Shown: positions 25,143 through 34,298, counted from the stretch's first letter. The stretch: 64,000 nucleotides of DNA from Pseudogemmobacter hezensis (GCF_013155295.1 NZ_JABJXT010000005.1:124001-188000), one strand, 5' to 3'. Program-made: numbers and translations. The notes: generated by a model not told the origin, from the sequence alone.

Positions 25143-26268
25143 GCCCCGCCCGGATTTCCCGGGCGGGGCGGTGATCCTGTCGGCTCAGTTTGCGTCGCGG
25201 CGCTGCGGGCGGGTCCAGACCAGGGAGTGGGTCTCGCCGCCCTCGTCGTCGAAGAGGCTGGCATAGATCGGGGCGTTGAAGGACGGATCGTCCAGCTTCA
25301 GCCCCAGGTAAGGACGACCATCCGTCGAGACCTTGTCCCAGGCGGCGCCGATCTCGGCCCGGCCGACATAGACACGGTGCGAGGGGGCATTGTCGCCGGT
25401 CGCGCGGGTTTCGGGGACGAGCCGGACATTGCGGGTCTGCAGGCTCAGGGTGACAATCTCGCCGGTGTATTCGTTGCCGGTTTTGCGGAAGGTGCCGATA
25501 TTGGCCATGGTGTTTCTCCTCGATGGCTGTTCCTCGGGCCGCCCCTTGCGGCCTCGATGGGGATCGTCCGGCCGGAGGCGGGCGCTGATGCACCCGGGCC
25601 AGAGCCCGGGCCTGACAGCAGAGGAGGGACTTTCTTGTCCCGCGAGGAATGCGGCCCTCTGGGCCGCAGGGGAAGAAAGTCGTGACGGCGCTGTTGCATC
25701 GAGGTGACCGAGGCGCGCAGGCGCGCCGTCCTTCGGCCAGATCAACCCATCGCAGAGGCCGCCAGGGGCTGCCCGGTGCTGTCCGGCCAGCAGGAGAAGA
25801 CACCTGCCCTCGCCATCGCCGCCGCCATCCGGGCATGATGCCCCGGCGGATGACATCGTGTCGGCACACCCCGTCCCGGTGCTCTTCCGATATCCCCGGA
25901 CACCACAACACGCCGCGTCCGTTTCCCTGTCGGTCGGCGATCATAGCTCCAGGAAAGGTCTCGACAGGTGACCGGATCCGAGCGGGGTGCAAGGCCGGAC
26001 CGGGCATCATCGCAGCCATCACCCTGCCGCGCCCGACGTCGGGCCCGCGGGAACCACTGGCATCGATCTGCACACCGTCCCGCGATCAGACCAACGACGC
26101 TGGCAACCAGCCTCCCGAAATCACGGCGAGGCAAGGCGACAGGGCAACTCTGCCAGGCAGATAGAGCAGCAATTCGCGTCAGGGATCGCAGCCTGCATGG
26201 GGGGACGGTCTTTTGCCGGCTCCCGTCCGAAGGACCAGAGCCCGTCCAGGTGTAACCGGGGGACGCCC
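25143..26268. repeat. 1.13-kb direct repeat, copy B (DUF736 plus structured leader)
   Basis: Second copy of 22328-23456, same orientation. The hairpin stems are kept while loops differ: GCGGCCC/GGGCCGC has loop TCT here (25651-25667) and CCAA in copy A; GGCGCGC/GCGCGCC has loop AG here (25712-25727) and TC in copy A. No transposase or terminal inverted repeats accompany it. Confidence 0.9.
25185..25508 (-). CDS. DUF736 protein, copy B
   Basis: 107 residues from ATG 25508, one residue different from copy A. Same leader and the same hairpin before the ribosome site. It lies upstream of AbiE system c on the same strand, separated from it by the palindromic promoter. Likely expressed independently. 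Confidence 0.92.
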   Translation of the reverse strand: MANIGTFRKTGNEYTGEIVTLSLQTRNVRLVPETRATGDNAPSHRVYVGRAEIGAAWDKVSTDGRPYLGLKLDDPSFNAPIYASLFDDEGGETHSLVWTRPQRRDAN

Positions 26269-26381
26269 GAACCCGGAGCAGAGTGCCGCCAGATGATCCA
26301 TCACCGAATTGAATCTCATCAGCCGAAACGATTCCGGAAAATCATTGGACCTGTGCCCGGCAGGAATGCGAGATTCCAGGC

Positions 26382-26651
26382 ATGCAGAAAAATCACAGCA
26401 CTGCTCATCTCCGGCGCATAGATGCCGAGCGCAATATGCGCCGCTTTTATGCCGCTTCGATCCAGCCGACGCTTTTCGGAGAGGTCTCGGTCGTCCGCAA
26501 CTGGGGACGGATCGGAACAGCTGGCCGTATGCAACTGGAAACCTTCCATGAACCTGTGCAAGCTGAAGAGGCATTCCTCAAACTTGTCCGTTTCAAGCAG
26601 CGGCGCGGCTATGAATCTCGCGCTGAAGAACCCATATCGGATCAGACATGA
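26382..26651 (+). CDS. WGR-domain protein
   Basis: 89 residues, nearly all one WGR domain: ERNMRRFYAASIQPTLFGEV, VVRNWGRIGTAGR with the WGR core (about residues 40-42), and AEEAFLKLVRFKQRRGYE. WGR domains bind nucleic-acid ends and occur in PARPs and in plasmid or defence proteins. It follows repeat copy B and is transcribed away from it. Short stand-alone WGR proteins are common on alphaproteobacterial plasmids. Confidence 0.85.
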   Translation: MQKNHSTAHLRRIDAERNMRRFYAASIQPTLFGEVSVVRNWGRIGTAGRMQLETFHEPVQAEEAFLKLVRFKQRRGYESRAEEPISDQT

Positions 26652-26674
26652 TCTTGAGCCGAGCCTGACCTCAG

Positions 26675-27201
26675 ATGCCTGAAACCCCTGACGCGGTGAC
26701 CTATGAACAGATCAAAGGTGCCATCGGTTCTCTGATCTGGCTCTGGTCGCAAATCGAGCGAGACATTGGCAGCTCGATTACGCGCATGACCCGGACCACA
26801 GGCAAGAACATCCCGCACCAGCTCTCGTCGAAGATTGCACTATGGGGCGAAGAAATCCGGAGTCGGACAGACGTGACAAGTTGCACCGGTCGCCGGGCGA
26901 CTGACCTCAGTCACATGCTGGAACAGGAATTGCGCAAAGCCCTCCACGTGAGAAATTTCGTCTGCCATGGTTTGCTGGACATTGTGCCAGAAAACCGTCA
27001 GCCCGGCCAGGAGCCTGTCTGGAGGCGGAACTCAACGGTGAACATCTCGTCAAAACCTGGAGCGAATTGCAGGCGATGTTCGCATGGATGTCCCGGGCAA
27101 GCTGGCTGATCCGTGATCTGACGGCGGTCGCTATGGCTTTTGGTCGATCAGACCACACCATCACCCTTGAAGGTTGGAGGGACTTCCCGTTACAGCGATG
27201 A
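26675..27201 (+). pseudogene. uncharacterised gene interrupted by a frameshift
   Basis: Reads as 26675-~27018 in one frame (MPETPDAVTYEQIKGAIGSL... VRNFVCHGLLDIVPEN) and continues convincingly in another frame from ~27019 to TGA at 27199-27201 (LEAELNGEHLVKTWSELQ... AFGRSDHTITLEGW). A single-base loss or a two-base gain near 27010-27020 explains it. In the first frame the protein would end with an unrelated Arg/Ser-rich tail at 27109. Intact product about 175 residues, helical, no family recognised. Could be a real mutation or a sequencing error. Confidence 0.6.
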
Positions 27202-27274
27202 AAGCTGGAGAATTGAAAGATTGCGCAGCTGCATCCCGGAGCTTAATCTTCCGGGGCCAGATACCGGAGAGACC

Positions 27275-27592
27275 ATGCCCGAGATCAATCTGAACGACCT
27301 GACGCTGACCGAGCTGAAGAAGCTCGAAAAGGACGTCACCAAAGCGATCACTTCGTTTGAAGATCGCAAGAAGGCTGAGGCCCTTGCCGCGCTGGAAGAG
27401 CGGGCAAAAGAGTTCGGCTTCACGCTCGGGGAGTTGACGGGCATTACGACCAGCAGAAAGCGGTCTCCTTCCGAGGCAAAATATGCCCATCCGGAAAACC
27501 CCGAGATCACCTGGTCCGGACGCGGGCGCAAACCGCAATGGATCAATGACGGCCTTGCCGCCGGCAAATCGCTGGAAGATTTCGCGATCTGA
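27275..27592 (+). CDS. H-NS family nucleoid protein (HvrA-like)
   Basis: 105 residues from ATG 27275 with GGAGAG upstream; the longer frame to 27140 overlaps the preceding gene. N-terminal coiled-coil oligomerisation part (LTLTELKKLEKDVTKAI... EALAALEERAKEFG) and C-terminal DNA-binding motif KYAHPENPEITWSGRGRKPQW. Plasmid H-NS proteins silence AT-rich DNA and reduce the fitness cost of transfer. In this window the AT-rich patches at 10.4, 34.9 and 46-47 kb are obvious candidate targets (inference). Confidence 0.9.
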   Translation: MPEINLNDLTLTELKKLEKDVTKAITSFEDRKKAEALAALEERAKEFGFTLGELTGITTSRKRSPSEAKYAHPENPEITWSGRGRKPQWINDGLAAGKSLEDFAI

Positions 27593-27647
27593 GCGGGCAA
27601 TCCCGCAGGCCCAGAAAGGCACCCGCAGGAAGGAAGAGATGCGGCGC

Positions 27648-28580
27648 TCACGCGCCGCCTCCGATCCGCATGACCGGAATCCCGAGCTTGCGGGCCTTGT
27701 CAGCGAAGTTTTCCTGAATGCCGGTGCCCGTTGTGACCACGACCCCGATCGGCAAGATCTCGAGCATCGCATCGTTCCGCTTGAAGGGCGCCGCATTCTT
27801 GTGGCGGTTCCAGTCGGGGCGGAAGGCAACCTGCGCCACCTTGCGGTTGTCGGCCCATTTCGCGGCGATCAGCTCTGCACCCCGCGGTGAGGCGCCGTGC
27901 AAGAGCACCATGTCCGGATGCTTGGCGTGAACCTGATCGAGCCGATCCCAGATGACCCGGTGGTCATTGAAGTCCAGACCGCCCGAGAAGGCAATCTTCG
28001 GGCCTGCGGGCATCAGCACCTCGGCCTCGCTGCGCCGCTTGGCGGCGAGGAAATCCCGGCTGTCGACCAACGCCGAGGTCATGTGACGGTGATTGACCAT
28101 GGAGCCCGAGCGCGGGCGCCAGGCCGATCCGGTATGGGTCTCGAAGGCTTCGGCGGCGAGATCACGGAAGGCCTCCATGGCACTCCTGCGCTCGACCAGC
28201 GTCTGCCCTTCGGCGGTGATGCGCTCCAGTTCGACGGATTTTACCTCGGAGCCGTCCTGCTCTCTCTGAAGGCGGCGCTGCGCCTGCTCGTTGTCGTCGA
28301 GCTGCCGCTCGATCCGGGCATTGGCGCGGTGGAAGAGATTGACGGTGCCCCAGAGCAGTTCTTCGAGATCGGGTTCCAGCCGGGTATCGCCAAGCGTGGC
28401 GACGAAGGCATCGAAGATATCGGCAACCGCCTGGGACACGGCCTCGCCCTCGGGCATCGGGCGCGGATCGGGCTCATCCTGGCCAGGCCGCCAGCCGTGC
28501 TGCTGGAGATAGGCGATCGCGTGGTAGGTGGGAGAGGTGGTGTGGCTCGGCTCTTGCCCGCCAAAGTCTTCCGTCATCAT
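27648..28580 (-). CDS. DUF2493 (YAcAr-type) protein
   Basis: 310 residues. The N-terminal 190 residues are helical with a coiled-coil (about 90-135: ERQLDDNEQAQRRLQREQ). The C-terminal ~110 residues are the DUF2493 Rossmann-like domain: KIAFSGGLDFNDHRVIWDRL, DMVLLHGASPRGAELIAAKW and VAFRPDWNRHKNAAPFKRN. These are proposed nucleotide/ligand sensors related to SMF/DprA folds. On plasmids the family accompanies the Toprim and strawberry-notch genes found next. The leader contains a GGCCGCG/CGCGGCC hairpin like that of DUF736, then a large nested palindrome. Confidence 0.85.
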   Translation of the reverse strand: MMTEDFGGQEPSHTTSPTYHAIAYLQQHGWRPGQDEPDPRPMPEGEAVSQAVADIFDAFVATLGDTRLEPDLEELLWGTVNLFHRANARIERQLDDNEQAQRRLQREQDGSEVKSVELERITAEGQTLVERRSAMEAFRDLAAEAFETHTGSAWRPRSGSMVNHRHMTSALVDSRDFLAAKRRSEAEVLMPAGPKIAFSGGLDFNDHRVIWDRLDQVHAKHPDMVLLHGASPRGAELIAAKWADNRKVAQVAFRPDWNRHKNAAPFKRNDAMLEILPIGVVVTTGTGIQENFADKARKLGIPVMRIGGGA

Positions 28581-28589
28581 CGGGTGGCT

Positions 28590-28618
28590 CCTGATCTTCG
28601 GCCGCGCCCATCGCGGCC
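28590..28618 (-). promoter_or_regulatory. leader hairpin of the DUF2493 gene
   Basis: GGCCGCG / CGCGGCC with a short loop, next to a GATC(C)T-CGG motif also present between DUF736 and its hairpin. The same arrangement (start codon, GATC motif, GGCCGC stem) occurs in all three leaders. Confidence 0.45.
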
Positions 28619-28635
28619 TTCACAGGCGACGGAAA

Positions 28636-28794
28636 GCCCATGGGCGGGAGGGAAAGGCAGTCCGAGCTCCGCGAGGACCCTGATGGCCAAGGCCGGCTAT
28701 TTTGCCTCGCGATGCAAAGCGCGGGCCGCTCACGGCCCGCGCGGCGGAAAATAGCCGGGCGCCGCGCCATTGCCTTTCCCGCCCGCTTATGGGC
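28636..28794. repeat. large nested inverted repeat (159 bases)
   Basis: Three concentric stems: outer 24-base arms 28636-28659 and 28771-28794 (21 of 24 pair, TGCCTTTCCC conserved), middle CCGGCTATTTT (28693-28703) with AAAATAGCCGG (28748-28758), inner GCGCGGGCCG / CGGCCCGCGC with a CTCA loop (28719-28742). No gene lies in 28581-28911. The middle/inner layout parallels the hairpin group in the DUF736 repeats. Confidence 0.75.
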
Positions 28795-28911
28795 CCGCTC
28801 GCCCTCTCAGAAGGCCGTGGGCGCCGACCGCAGCCGAAGGGAGCCGCCCGATCACGCGAGAACACCGGCAGGCACCAGCCCAGCCCCTCCCGCGCCCCCT
28901 CACCGGCGATC

Positions 28912-29955
28912 TCAATCCGGCAGGAACCGCAGGCGATCCATGGGATGAAGCTGATCCAGCAGAAGCTCCCGCAGGGCAACCGGACCAAGACGTTGCAGAT
29001 CGTCGTTGAAATCGCCGAACGTCGGCATCAACAGCACCGGCTCGATCCCGGACTCGAAAGCGCGGGCGGCAAGGCGATCACTGGCCCCCTCGCCCGCCGG
29101 ATCGCGGTCACAGATGATATAGAGGCGCTGCAGCCCCTGCGGGAGCAGCACGGCCGCGAGATGACCGGCCGAGAGCGCAGCCAGCGATGGCAGACCGGGC
29201 AGCGCTTCGCGCACAGAGAGGACGGACTCGATCCCTTCCCCGGCGGCAAGCACATCCCGGGGTGCCCCGAAGCGCACGCCATGGCCCAGCAGATCCCCCA
29301 TGGCCCGTCGCGGTGGGTCGAGCGGCGCCTTGCCGGAACCATCGCGCGCGAGCCAGGTGCGATGCGTGCCGGTCTGTCGGCCTTTCAGGTCGGTGACGGC
29401 AGCGATCAGCGCCGGCCATTGCTCGGTCAGCCCGCCATCCTCCGGCCGGTAGAAGCAACGGGGATGGAACCGCAGCGCGGGAAGGCCCGTGAGGACGGAC
29501 AGACCGCGGTTGCACAGGTAGGTTTCCGCAAGGGAACCGCCAAGATTATGCGACATGCGGAAAAGACGCCGGGCTGCAGTGCCAAGATCGGAGGTCGCGT
29601 CCGGGCGATGCGAGGCAGGCGATCTGACGACAGGCTCCGGGTGCGGTTGGCCAAGGAAGCGGGAGGCCTCATTCGCAACATCCCGGAACTCATGCAGTCC
29701 GCAGCGGATGCGGACAAGATCAAGCAGATCGCCATATTCTCCTGTTTTTGCATCCTGCCAGTTGCCTGCAGCCCCTTTGCCGGATTCCGGCCCGACCAGC
29801 CGCACGAACATGCTGCGGCCGGGGCTGTTGTGAACATCGCCGACAATCCAGTAACGACCGGTCTTTCGACCGGCCGGGAGATAATGACGGCATACCGCCT
29901 CAGCCTGTCGGCCAAGACGGGCTGCGAGGTCGGAAGCGATCATGCGCGACATCAT
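28912..29955 (-). CDS. Toprim-domain primase-like protein
   Basis: 347 residues, ATG 29955 overlapping the stop of the strawberry-notch gene by four bases. N-terminal domain with a YWIVGD/GRSMFVRL core like plasmid primase zinc-lacking modules; Toprim domain from about residue 235: VLAAGEGIESVLSV (catalytic Glu), then LYIICDRDPAGEGASDRLA (DxD) and FGDFNDDL. Related plasmid proteins are annotated DUF7146/Toprim. It could prime complementary-strand synthesis in the recipient; that role is inferred. Confidence 0.83.
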   Translation of the reverse strand: MMSRMIASDLAARLGRQAEAVCRHYLPAGRKTGRYWIVGDVHNSPGRSMFVRLVGPESGKGAAGNWQDAKTGEYGDLLDLVRIRCGLHEFRDVANEASRFLGQPHPEPVVRSPASHRPDATSDLGTAARRLFRMSHNLGGSLAETYLCNRGLSVLTGLPALRFHPRCFYRPEDGGLTEQWPALIAAVTDLKGRQTGTHRTWLARDGSGKAPLDPPRRAMGDLLGHGVRFGAPRDVLAAGEGIESVLSVREALPGLPSLAALSAGHLAAVLLPQGLQRLYIICDRDPAGEGASDRLAARAFESGIEPVLLMPTFGDFNDDLQRLGPVALRELLLDQLHPMDRLRFLPD

Positions 29956-32900
29956 GCGCCCTCCCGCTCGGAAATCCTCCGGACCGGCCAGTGCTCGAAG
30001 AGCCGCGTCAGCACTTCGACGCCCTTCGCATCGGTCGGCACGAACATGCGAAGCTTCCAGCAGATGATCTCATGGAAGAGGCCATAGGCGGTCAGGCGCT
30101 GCCGCATCTGATCGGTGAAGCAGGAAAGCTCGATCCGCCAGGCGCCCATGACCCGGGCGCGGCGCAGTTGCAGCCCCTCCTGAAGATCCAGGATGGTCTT
30201 GCCGTCATTCAGTGCGGCGAGCGCCTGTTCAGGCGTCAGCGAGGTAACCCCCGCGGTGCTGGCGGAAGCCGCCCAGGCGGGCGAGACCCGGCGGCCGATG
30301 ATCCGCTCACCCTCATCGGTCTGGAGACGATAGACCCGGGTCGAATCCTGCGGCAGGCGCTTCCAGATCGGCAGAAGCAGGCCAGTGACCATACGCAGCG
30401 TGGTTTCCGAATACTCCGGAACCTCGCCAAGCTCGGCTTGCCAGGCCGCGCGGAAGGCTGCGAGATCGGCAGCGATCCAGGCGGATTCCTCCATTCGGCT
30501 GATCGAGAGGTTGAAGCTTTCCATCGGCCGGATCAACCGCACCCGGCGGATGATCTCGCCATCATCGAGCATGATGCTGGTCGAGGGGATTTCGACAGCA
30601 GCGCGCCCGGATCGCTCGTTGATGAGAAGCTGCGCTTTCGGCTCCTGCTCCAGCCAGTCCAGTGCCGCAGCGAGACCCAGTGGCTCGTTACGCTCGCGCT
30701 GGAGGATGGTCAGAAGCTGGGTGGCCGCTCCGGTGCGGGGATGCGTGTAAATCACCTGCCGGTCGGTGACCGCGAAGCTCTCTGCCTGCAGCGTCTCCAG
30801 GCCCATGTCGTAGATGCCGGCGGCAATGGCGCCCTCGACTTTCGCGGTCAGCAGCTGCTCGAAGGCCGCGAAGAGCACCCCCTGCATCTCGATGGTCAGC
30901 GCCAGCAACCGGTTGAGGAAGGTGGTGATCGGCGGCAGATCGTCCTTGATCCCATTGTCATCCGTGAGCTTCAGCCCGGTGATCGCCTCGAACGTCTCAA
31001 GCGGGCAGCCTTCGACCTTGCCGCGATAGAGCAGGATATAGAGCTGGCGAAGGGCATCACGCGCATAGGGGCTTTCGAGGTTGTCCTCGGCGCGGAAGAG
31101 CCCCTGCCCGGCAGTCTGGCGCTGACCGCGGGTGATCGCGCCAAGCGTGTCTAGGCGGCGGGCGATGGTGCTGAGGAAGCGTTTTTCCGCTTTCACATTG
31201 GTGGCCACCGGCCGGAACAGCGGCGGTTGCGCCTGGTTCGTCCGATGGGTGCGCCCGAGACCCTGGATTGCGGCATCGGCCTTCCAGCCCGGTTCCAGCA
31301 GATAGTGGACCCGAAGCCGGGTGTTCTTCGCCGAAAGCTCGGCGTGGTAGCTGCGCCCTGTGCCGCCGGCATCGGAGAAGACAAGCACACGCTTGTCATC
31401 GTCCATGAAGGCCTGGGTCTCGAACAGGTTGGCGGAGCCGGAGCGGTTCTGGACCACAAGGCGCTCGCCCTTGCGGATGATCCGCCGCGCCCGGCCGGTG
31501 ATCTCGGCGACCATATCGGTCCCGAAGTGCTGGATCACCTGATCGAGCGCACCGGGAACCGCCGGCAAGCTGGCGAGATGGGCGATCATCTCGTCGCGCC
31601 GCGCCACGGCTTCGCGGCTTTCGACCGGCTGGCCGTCGCGCGTGACCGGCCGCGAGAACATATTGCCCTCGGCATCGGAATAGGGCTCGTAGAGCTGCAC
31701 CGGGAAGGAATGCTGCAAATACCCCAGGACATATTCCCTGGGCGTGATATCGATGCGGACGTCATTCCACTCCTCGGTCGGCAGCTCGGCAAGGCGGCGT
31801 TCGGTCAGGGCTTCGCCGGTCGAGACGATCTGGATGACGGCAGCATGGCCAGCCTCGAGATCCTCGGTGATCGAGCGGATCAGCGTGGGCGTTTTCATGC
31901 TGGTCAGAAGATGGCCGAAGAACCTTTGCTTGGTGGACTCGAAGGCGGATCGTGCCGCCGATTTTGCCTGGCGGTTCAGCGTCCCCTCGGAACCCGTAAT
32001 ATTCGCCGCCTCCATCGCCTTGTCGAGATGTCCGTGAATGACCATGAACGCAGCAGCAAAAGCATCGTAGATGCGGATCTGCTCCGGGGTCAGTTCATGC
32101 TCGACCAGCTCGTATTCCACACCGTCAAAGCTGAGCGAACGGGCCGTATAGAGGCCGAGCGCGCGCAGGTCGCGGGCAAGCACTTCCATGGCGGCGACCC
32201 CGCCATCCTCGATTGCCGCAACGAATTCGGACCGGGTCGAGAACGGAAAATCTTCGCCGCCCCAAAGCCCGAGCCGTTGCGCATAGGCCAGGTTGTGGAC
32301 AGTCGTCGCGCCGGTGGCCGAGACATAGACGACGCGGGCCTTCGGCAGCGCATGCTGCAGGCGCAGACCCGCCCTGCCCTGCTGCGATGGCGTGACATCG
32401 CCGCGTTCACCCTTGCCGCCGGCGGCATTGGCCATGGCATGGGCTTCATCGAAGAGGATGACCCCGTCGAAATCCTCGCCCAGCCAGTCCACGATCTGGC
32501 GGACGCGGGATTTCTTCTCGCCGCGCTCGTCGGAGCGCAGGGTGGCATAGGTGGCGAAGAGGATGCCTTCCGGCAGGGTGATCGGCTTACCCTGCGAGAA
32601 GCGGGACAGCGGCTGGACCAGCAGCCGTTCCATGCCTAGGGCAGACCAGTCGCGCTGCGCGTCCTCGATCAGCTTGTCCGACTTGCTGAGCCAGACCGCA
32701 CGCCGTCTGCCCTGCAACCAGTTGTCAAGCAGGATCGCCGCGCCCTCGCGGCCCTTGCCGACCCCGGTGCCGTCGCCGATCATGAAGCCCCGACGGAATT
32801 GCACGGTCTGGGCAGCATCCTCGCGCGCTGCCGTCACCATGTCGAAGGTTTCATCGACCTGCCAGTTTCCCGGCAGGAATTCGGCATGGGCTTCGCCGGC

Positions 32901-34265
32901 GAAGATCACCGTCTCCAGCTGTGCGGCGGAAAGCGTGTCGCGGATATCGAGTGGCAACAGCGGACGATAATCGGGTTTCGGCGGCGCGACCGAGGCCATT
33001 GCGGCCGATTGCACCAGTTTCGTCGGATGCGCCTTGCCGCCCGGAATGGCGATGGTCTGGAGCGCATATTCCTCATAGATCGCATCGGTCAGGCGCCCGG
33101 CCTCGTCGGGATGCCAATCCAGCGTGTCATAGGTCAGGCGTTCGGCGGCCGGATCGACGGGGCCCGTCTCGGCCGTCCGGCGAAACGCACGCTTCGGTCG
33201 GAACCCGGGGGAAGCCTGCACCAGGCGCGCCGCTGCCGCGCGCGGCGTGGCCGGAAACCGCACCTCAGACCGGGCCGGGAGTTGGTCTGCGACCCAGCCC
33301 ATGAGGGTGGCGACATCCGGCGCGCTGCCGGGCAATGCCGGAAAGGCATTCGGATCTTCGGCCGGGATCTTGTCGATCACCGTCAACCGGGTCGGAAAGG
33401 TGGTGCCGTGCTTCGCATAGACCGCGCCATCGACAGCTGCCGAGAAGACCACGCGCCCGGTCTCCTGCAATCGGGCGAAAGCGTCGTGCCAATCCGGATG
33501 ATCCGGCGAGAAATTGGCGCCGGTGATGGTGACCAGGCGACCGCCGGGTGCCAGGCGCGCCAGCGCCGAGGCCACATGGCGCAGCGTCGTGTCCGCAACA
33601 CGGCCCTGAACATTGGCCATAGCGGAGAAAGGCGGATTCATCAGCAGGACGCTCGGAACCTGCGCCTCGGGCAGGTGGTCATGGATCTGTGCAGCATCGA
33701 AGCGCGTGACCGGCACCCCCGGAAACAGCGCATCGAGCAGGCCGGCGCGCAGGTCTGCCAACTCGTTCAGCATCAGCGTGCCGCCCGAAATTTCCGCGAG
33801 AACCGCGAGAAGTCCGGTCCCGGCCGAGGGTTCCAGCACCCGGTCGGTGGGCGTGATCGCGGCAGCAGTTACCGCCGCGAGTCCAAGCGGGATCGGCGTG
33901 GAAAACTGTTGACGGGTCTGCATTTCCTCGGAGCGCCGGGTCTGGGACGGCAGCAGGCCGGTGATCCGGGTGAGCAACGGCAACAGGGCCGCACTCGATC
34001 CGGCTTTCTGCAGGAGCGCGCGACCATATTTGCGCAGGAAGAGGACCGTCGCAGCCTCGGTCGCCTCGTAACCTGTTTTCCAGTCCCAGGCACCATCGGC
34101 ATCGGAGCCGCAGAAGCTGGCTTCCATCGCCATCCGCAGCACCGTGGCATCGATCCGACGGCCCTGCGCGAGATCGGGCAGCAGCAATTGCGCGGCGGCG
34201 ATCACCGCCGGGGCATGGGCAGCATCGGATGAGCCCGTCGGACGGACGGGGGGCATCATATTCAT
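29952..34265 (-). CDS. strawberry-notch-like helicase with N-terminal DNA methyltransferase
   Basis: 1437 residues from ATG 34265 (GGAGATTTCCCG upstream); an upstream in-frame start at 34334 lies in the leader hairpin and is rejected. Residues ~70-330 are a class I SAM methyltransferase: VLEPSAGTGLLAVLAE (motif I) and the NPPFSA catalytic motif of an N6-adenine type. Residues ~440-1100 are an SF2 helicase of the SNO family: FMIGDGTGVGKGREGAAI (Walker A), ILFDEAHAMANA (DEAH box), VYVSATGATT, then GLGRTHRTNQAQPP. The family is very common on alphaproteobacterial plasmids and large phages, with a suspected role in DNA modification and anti-restriction during entry. Forms an operon with the Toprim gene. 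Confidence 0.92.
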   Translation of the reverse strand: MNMMPPVRPTGSSDAAHAPAVIAAAQLLLPDLAQGRRIDATVLRMAMEASFCGSDADGAWDWKTGYEATEAATVLFLRKYGRALLQKAGSSAALLPLLTRITGLLPSQTRRSEEMQTRQQFSTPIPLGLAAVTAAAITPTDRVLEPSAGTGLLAVLAEISGGTLMLNELADLRAGLLDALFPGVPVTRFDAAQIHDHLPEAQVPSVLLMNPPFSAMANVQGRVADTTLRHVASALARLAPGGRLVTITGANFSPDHPDWHDAFARLQETGRVVFSAAVDGAVYAKHGTTFPTRLTVIDKIPAEDPNAFPALPGSAPDVATLMGWVADQLPARSEVRFPATPRAAAARLVQASPGFRPKRAFRRTAETGPVDPAAERLTYDTLDWHPDEAGRLTDAIYEEYALQTIAIPGGKAHPTKLVQSAAMASVAPPKPDYRPLLPLDIRDTLSAAQLETVIFAGEAHAEFLPGNWQVDETFDMVTAAREDAAQTVQFRRGFMIGDGTGVGKGREGAAILLDNWLQGRRRAVWLSKSDKLIEDAQRDWSALGMERLLVQPLSRFSQGKPITLPEGILFATYATLRSDERGEKKSRVRQIVDWLGEDFDGVILFDEAHAMANAAGGKGERGDVTPSQQGRAGLRLQHALPKARVVYVSATGATTVHNLAYAQRLGLWGGEDFPFSTRSEFVAAIEDGGVAAMEVLARDLRALGLYTARSLSFDGVEYELVEHELTPEQIRIYDAFAAAFMVIHGHLDKAMEAANITGSEGTLNRQAKSAARSAFESTKQRFFGHLLTSMKTPTLIRSITEDLEAGHAAVIQIVSTGEALTERRLAELPTEEWNDVRIDITPREYVLGYLQHSFPVQLYEPYSDAEGNMFSRPVTRDGQPVESREAVARRDEMIAHLASLPAVPGALDQVIQHFGTDMVAEITGRARRIIRKGERLVVQNRSGSANLFETQAFMDDDKRVLVFSDAGGTGRSYHAELSAKNTRLRVHYLLEPGWKADAAIQGLGRTHRTNQAQPPLFRPVATNVKAEKRFLSTIARRLDTLGAITRGQRQTAGQGLFRAEDNLESPYARDALRQLYILLYRGKVEGCPLETFEAITGLKLTDDNGIKDDLPPITTFLNRLLALTIEMQGVLFAAFEQLLTAKVEGAIAAGIYDMGLETLQAESFAVTDRQVIYTHPRTGAATQLLTILQRERNEPLGLAAALDWLEQEPKAQLLINERSGRAAVEIPSTSIMLDDGEIIRRVRLIRPMESFNLSISRMEESAWIAADLAAFRAAWQAELGEVPEYSETTLRMVTGLLLPIWKRLPQDSTRVYRLQTDEGERIIGRRVSPAWAASASTAGVTSLTPEQALAALNDGKTILDLQEGLQLRRARVMGAWRIELSCFTDQMRQRLTAYGLFHEIICWKLRMFVPTDAKGVEVLTRLFEHWPVRRISEREGA

Positions 34266-34298
34266 CGGGAAATCTCCGGAGAGCAGGTCATGGGGACA

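Noticed and set aside
22328-26268. DUF736 repeats as a composite transposon
   Set aside because: No transposase, terminal inverted repeats or target duplication at the ends; a recombinational duplication explains the data better.
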